In this document: in pieces, positions 45,134 to 47,915 of the stretch | How positions within the stretch are numbered: the stretch's first letter is position 1 | How the letters are laid out: every line of letters starts with the position of its first letter | Source of the DNA: Deltaproteobacteria bacterium | GTDB lineage: Bacteria > Desulfobacterota > Deferrimicrobia > J040 | Reading direction: 5' to 3' | Assembly: GCA_011773515.1 (NCBI GenBank) | Contig: WVXK01000062.1 | Coordinates: 20,836 to 68,750 of the forward strand | DNA length: 47,915 nt | Made by a program: the position numbers and the translations under genes | The notes under the pieces: model-generated | What the model saw: the letters and a program-made list of their open reading frames with translations, nothing else | The model's database searches: none | Told to the model about the DNA's origin: nothing

Positions 45134-45535
45134 CTAAAAGGGGATATCCTCGTCTGCCGCCTCGATATCCGTGTCCGGTCTCTTCTGCCCGACCTTGCTC
45201 CCTTCCCTGGCGGGTCCCAGGAACTGGACCTGCTGTGCTACTATCTCAATTTTGCTTCGCCTCTGTCCTTCTTCCGATTCCCACCTTCTCTGCCTGAGCC
45301 TTCCTTCCACGAGAACTGCCCTTCCCTTCGAAAGGTATTCGGCGCAACTCTCGCCCTGCTTCCCGAACACTACAACGTCGAAATAGGATACCTCCTCTTT
45401 CTGCTCATTCTCCTGACGGTACGAGCGATTGACGGCAACGGTAAAATTCGTCACCGACAGCCCTGATGGCAGAAACCGAATTTCCGGGTCTCTCACCAGG
45501 TTACCCCCTACAATCACCTTGTTAAATCTGACCAT
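45134..45535 (-). CDS. ssb: Single-stranded DNA-binding protein
   Basis: 133 residues, rather short. The OB-fold runs over about residues 1-105 ('FNKVIVGGNLVRDPEIRFLPSGLSVTNFTVAVNR', 'VSYFDVVVFGKQGESCAEYLSKGRAVLVEGRL'). A brief linker leads to the acidic partner-binding tip DEDIPF at the C-terminus, which recruits replication and repair proteins. It lies between rpsF and rpsR, as in many bacteria. Confidence 0.96.
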   Translation of the reverse strand: MVRFNKVIVGGNLVRDPEIRFLPSGLSVTNFTVAVNRSYRQENEQKEEVSYFDVVVFGKQGESCAEYLSKGRAVLVEGRLRQRRWESEEGQRRSKIEIVAQQVQFLGPAREGSKVGQKRPDTDIEAADEDIPF

Positions 45536-45555
45536 CGCCTCATCCCCTTCTTGTC

Positions 45556-46275
45556 TTATTCCTCGTCGTTACCATTTTCCTCACCCCTCTTTGCTTCCGG
45601 CTCATCAGCCGCCCGGGGCTTGACCTCCCTTTGTGCCTCTTCTTCTTCCACCTTTTTCACCTGTGCCTCTTCTTCCTCCGCCTTTTTTACCTGTGCATCC
45701 TCTTCCTCTGCCTTTTTCACCTGTGCCTCTTCTTCTTCCGCCTTTTTCACCTGTGCCTCTTCTTCCTCCGCCTTTTTCACCTGTGCCTCTTCTTCCTCCG
45801 CCTTTTTTACCTGGACTTCTTTTTCCTCTGTCTTCTTTACCCGGTCTTCTTTTTCCTCCCCTTTTTGGTCAGCGCCGGACGGAGCAGCGGCGCCCCTCCT
45901 CCACTGAGCCCTGAGAGTCTGGAGTTCGGTAATGTCCCTGTCGAGAAACTCATCGATAGAGGGGGGTATGGGGTATTTGCCCTTGATGTCTTTTTCGAAC
46001 CTGGTCGTGAGATATCTCAGGATCCTCTCGTTCAAACCCATAACCCTCTCGAGTTCCTCAACGACCCCCCTCTCACCGTTGTACCGGAGAAAGAGATAAT
46101 GACCGCTGCTTTTCTTGAGTATTCTGTAGGCAAGCCTTCGGACACCCCAGTCTTCCCTGTCGAAAACCTCGCCTGAAAAATCTCCAATGATTTTTTCCAG
46201 GCGCTCGACAAAGAGGCTTCTCTCTTCCTCCTCCATGTCTAGATCGAAAATGAGCCCCGTTTCGTACCTGTTCAT
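45556..46275 (-). CDS. rpsF: 30S ribosomal protein S6 with long repetitive C-terminal tail
   Basis: 239 residues from ATG 46275, which follows a near-perfect AAGGAGGTG ribosome site by 5 bases. Residues 1-95 are an ordinary S6 ('MNRYETGLIFDLDMEEEERS', 'DREDWGVRRLAYRILKKSSGHYLFLRYNGE', 'LNERILRYLTTRFEK'). S6 normally ends near 95-135 residues; here about 100 more follow, mainly seven copies of a 10-residue unit like VKKAEEEEAQ, then an acidic end. The tail is strongly charged and probably helical or disordered. The core should bind S18 and 16S rRNA as usual; the purpose of the tail is unknown. Confidence 0.93.
   Translation of the reverse strand: MNRYETGLIFDLDMEEEERSLFVERLEKIIGDFSGEVFDREDWGVRRLAYRILKKSSGHYLFLRYNGERGVVEELERVMGLNERILRYLTTRFEKDIKGKYPIPPSIDEFLDRDITELQTLRAQWRRGAAAPSGADQKGEEKEDRVKKTEEKEVQVKKAEEEEAQVKKAEEEEAQVKKAEEEEAQVKKAEEEDAQVKKAEEEEAQVKKVEEEEAQREVKPRAADEPEAKRGEENGNDEE
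45631..45840 (-). repeat. Seven 30-base tandem repeats inside rpsF
   Basis: Seven consecutive units of exactly 30 bases (45631-45660 and so on to 45811-45840) differ at only a few bases each, and an eighth, decayed unit follows to 45870. They code for the 10-residue K/E repeat of the S6 tail. The near identity of the inner units points to recent expansion by slippage or unequal exchange, always in frame. Confidence 0.93.
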
Positions 46276-46336
46276 GCAGCCACCTCCTTGTGGATTCGCA
46301 GCCACGGGCACACTCTACCCGCAGCAAGGAGAAGAT

Positions 46337-46978
46337 TCAGTTCTTCTCGTACGGTATGGACGAATTATAGTAACCAGCTGCCCTTTCTACACCCTTTTTT
46401 AAAGACATCATTATAGCATCGTATGCATGGGCGACCCCACCATAAAAATCTTCCTCCTCCTCGTACAGAGGAGGGGAGAGAAGGTAGTCTGTGGGATCGA
46501 CACCCGCCGGAGGCCTGCCGACACCGACTTTAACCCTCGTAAAATCGGCGTTTCCGATGGCACGAATCACCGACTCCACGCCTCTGTGTCCCCCCGATCC
46601 CCCTCCTGTTTTTATCTTGATCCTGCCCGGCTCGATATCCATGTCATCATGGAGCAAGATCAAACGGTCAGCGGCGAAACGGTGACGGCGGTAAAAATAC
46701 CTGACCGCCTCTCCGCTCAGATTCATAAAGGTCTGCGGTTTGCCGATAAAAACCTTTCCCGCCGGTTCCACCTCAAGCGAAGCGCACAATGTGTTTCCCA
46801 CCATTCTTGAAAAGGAAATGCCTTCTTCCTCTGCCATGAGGTCAAGAACCATGAAGCCGGCATTGTGAAGGGATTTCCCGTATTTTTTTTCCGGATTCCC
46901 CAGGCCAAATATGAAAAGGGAGTATTCCTCTTTCCTGAAACCTTTAATCCTTTTCAGTATCCTCACCCGATACCTCAT
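46337..46978 (-). CDS. pth: Peptidyl-tRNA hydrolase
   Basis: 213 residues from ATG 46978. It frees tRNA from peptidyl-tRNA dropped by ribosomes. Family segments: 'FIFGLGNPEKKYGKSLHNAGFMVLD' with the catalytic His, 'GKPQTFMNLSGEAVRYF' (Asn), 'LILLHDDMDIEPGRIKIKTGGGSGGHRGVESVI' (Asp, His) and 'RVKVGVGRPP'. The usual enzyme starts right at the first strand; here about 20 residues precede it and overlap rplY by 35 bases, with no better start codon visible. The true start may be shorter, at a rare codon. Confidence 0.94.
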   Translation of the reverse strand: MRYRVRILKRIKGFRKEEYSLFIFGLGNPEKKYGKSLHNAGFMVLDLMAEEEGISFSRMVGNTLCASLEVEPAGKVFIGKPQTFMNLSGEAVRYFYRRHRFAADRLILLHDDMDIEPGRIKIKTGGGSGGHRGVESVIRAIGNADFTRVKVGVGRPPAGVDPTDYLLSPPLYEEEEDFYGGVAHAYDAIMMSLKKGVERAAGYYNSSIPYEKN

Positions 46979-47600
46979 CAGGTGCTTCCGCTTCTGCCGC
47001 CACCTCCTCTTCGACCTCTTCCTCGGGAACCTCTTCGACCTCCTCCTCGATCATCTTCACCGAAGCCACAGGGAGCTTTACATCCTCCATGGAAACCACA
47101 TCCTCGGGAAGGGAAATTTCTTCCAGGTGGAGGACATCACCAATATCGAGGGAAGAGACATCGACCTCTATCGTATCGGGAATCTTTGAAGGAAGGCACT
47201 CGACCTCGATATCTCTTTTCAATATTTCCAGTGTGCCACCCATCTCCACTCCCTTGGGTTTTCCCGAAAAGGACAGTGAGACCTCGACAACTGTCTTTTT
47301 GGCAAGGTCCACTTCCAGGAAATCGATGTGGATAACCGTATCTCTTGTCGGATCAACCTGGTAATCCTTGACAATCGCGTAGGCCTCTTCCTTCCCCCCA
47401 TCTACCCGCAACAGGAGCAGGGTGGTTCCGCTGACATCCCTGAGATACTTTTCCACATCTTTTTTTTCAACCGTCAGGTGTCGGGAGGGTCTGCCGAGCC
47501 CGTATATAACCGCCGGTACCTTATCGATGGAGCGCAACCTTCTCGCGACTCCCTTGCCCGACTCCTTCCTCATTTCTGCATTCAACTCGTAAACAGCCAT
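46944..47600 (-). CDS. rplY: 50S ribosomal protein L25 (CTC/TL5 long form)
   Basis: 218 residues: an N-terminal 5S rRNA-binding domain ('YELNAEMRKESGKGVARRLRSIDKVPAVIYGLG', 'LRVDGGKEEAYAIVKDYQVDPTRDTVIHIDFLEV') followed by the TL5-type C-terminal domain and an acidic tail (from about residue 185, 'EEVEEVPEEEVEEEV'). This is the long form found in many bacteria. It sits between prs and pth, a common arrangement. Confidence 0.95.
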   Translation of the reverse strand: MAVYELNAEMRKESGKGVARRLRSIDKVPAVIYGLGRPSRHLTVEKKDVEKYLRDVSGTTLLLLRVDGGKEEAYAIVKDYQVDPTRDTVIHIDFLEVDLAKKTVVEVSLSFSGKPKGVEMGGTLEILKRDIEVECLPSKIPDTIEVDVSSLDIGDVLHLEEISLPEDVVSMEDVKLPVASVKMIEEEVEEVPEEEVEEEVAAEAEAPDEVSGEDTEKD

Positions 47601-47627
47601 TGGATGTTTCCTCCAGATATGTGAGCG

Positions 47628-47915
47628 CTAAACAAAGAGATAACTCACCGATTCGTTGAAATGTATCCTCTTGATAGCTTCTCCAAGAAGATCCGCCACC
47701 GACAGGACCTTTATCTTCCCGCACTGGGCGGCATCGCGTTTGAGGGGAATAGTATCGGTAACCAAAACTTCCTGCAATGCTGAAGCCGTAATCCTCTCTA
47801 TCGCGGGCCCGGATAAAACCGGGTGCGTGGCACAGGCGCACACCATCCTTGCGCCATCGTTGAGGAGGGCATCGACGGCCTGACAGACGGTTCCCGCCGT
47901 ATCGATCATGTCGTC
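47628..47915 (-). CDS. prs: Ribose-phosphate pyrophosphokinase (3' part only)
   Basis: The last 95 codons of the gene; its 5' part is beyond the window. The ribose-phosphate binding loop [17 protein letters not shown] and the following '[17 protein letters not shown]' and '[10 protein letters not shown]' are diagnostic of PRPP synthase. PRPP feeds nucleotide, histidine and tryptophan synthesis. The rplY start lies 27 bases downstream. Confidence 0.96.
   Translation of the reverse strand, partial: DDMIDTAGTVCQAVDALLNDGARMVCACATHPVLSGPAIERITASALQEVLVTDTIPLKRDAAQCGKIKVLSVADLLGEAIKRIHFNESVSYLFV

Noticed and set aside
45631-45870. Regular 30-base repeats considered as a CRISPR array
   Set aside because: There are no spacers; the units are contiguous, in frame and code for the S6 tail.

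Overview
The window reads as a chromosomal segment of a Gram-negative bacterium, most likely a deltaproteobacterium in the broad sense (Desulfobacterota-like). This is inferred from the gene content: a multihaem cytochrome of the hydroxylamine oxidoreductase type, a ccsA-hemA-hemC-hemD-hemB run, mreBCD-mrdA-rodA, a dusB-ntrB-ntrC run, phosphoheptose isomerase and the prs-rplY-pth-rpsF-ssb-rpsR-rplI-dnaB block. No marker here fixes the lineage. Coding density is very high, many genes overlap by 1-8 bases, and GTG and TTG starts are frequent. I see no rRNA, tRNA, insertion sequence, prophage or CRISPR array, and no gene-free stretch longer than about 285 bases.

Layout. (1) 1-498 is the 3' end of a multihaem cytochrome c. 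(2) 535-10224 is an eleven-gene minus-strand run: ccsA, hemA, hemC, hemD, hemB, two small genes (DUF4177-like and RDD), polA, and an ECF sigma / anti-sigma / secreted protein trio. It combines haem synthesis with cytochrome c maturation, which fits the cytochrome next to it. (3) 10508-23470 holds an oligopeptide-type importer (binding lipoprotein plus two permeases, no ATPase), NagZ, a soluble-type lytic transglycosylase, a TIM-barrel epimerase, an AmgK-like sugar kinase, a MurU-like nucleotidyltransferase, AnmK, a SAM hydrolase family protein, an unrecognised conserved protein and GmhA. Most of this looks like a peptidoglycan-recycling neighbourhood. (4) 23687-25052 holds a CoA-binding protein, thioredoxin and a thioredoxin-fold lipoprotein. 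(5) 25042-30353 is the rod-shape cluster mreB-mreC-mreD-mrdA-rodA. (6) 30613-33570 holds a PpiD-like chaperone and a secreted nuclease.

(7) 33595-38596 is the most interesting block. It is a five-gene minus-strand operon with almost no intergenic space: a serine-palmitoyltransferase-like enzyme, a GNAT-type acyltransferase of the YghO / bacterial ceramide synthase kind, an NAD(P)-dependent epimerase/reductase, a PAP2-superfamily membrane enzyme and a diacylglycerol-kinase-family lipid kinase. Together they suggest a compact bacterial sphingolipid (ceramide) pathway: condensation, N-acylation, ketone reduction, and head-group addition or phosphorylation. This is inference from family membership and operon structure.

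(8) 38718-42980 holds dusB, ntrB, ntrC and thiD. (9) 43010-47915 is a minus-strand replication and translation block: prs (cut by the window end), rplY, pth, rpsF, ssb, rpsR, rplI and dnaB. Its S6 protein carries an unusually long acidic/basic tail made of 10-residue repeats.
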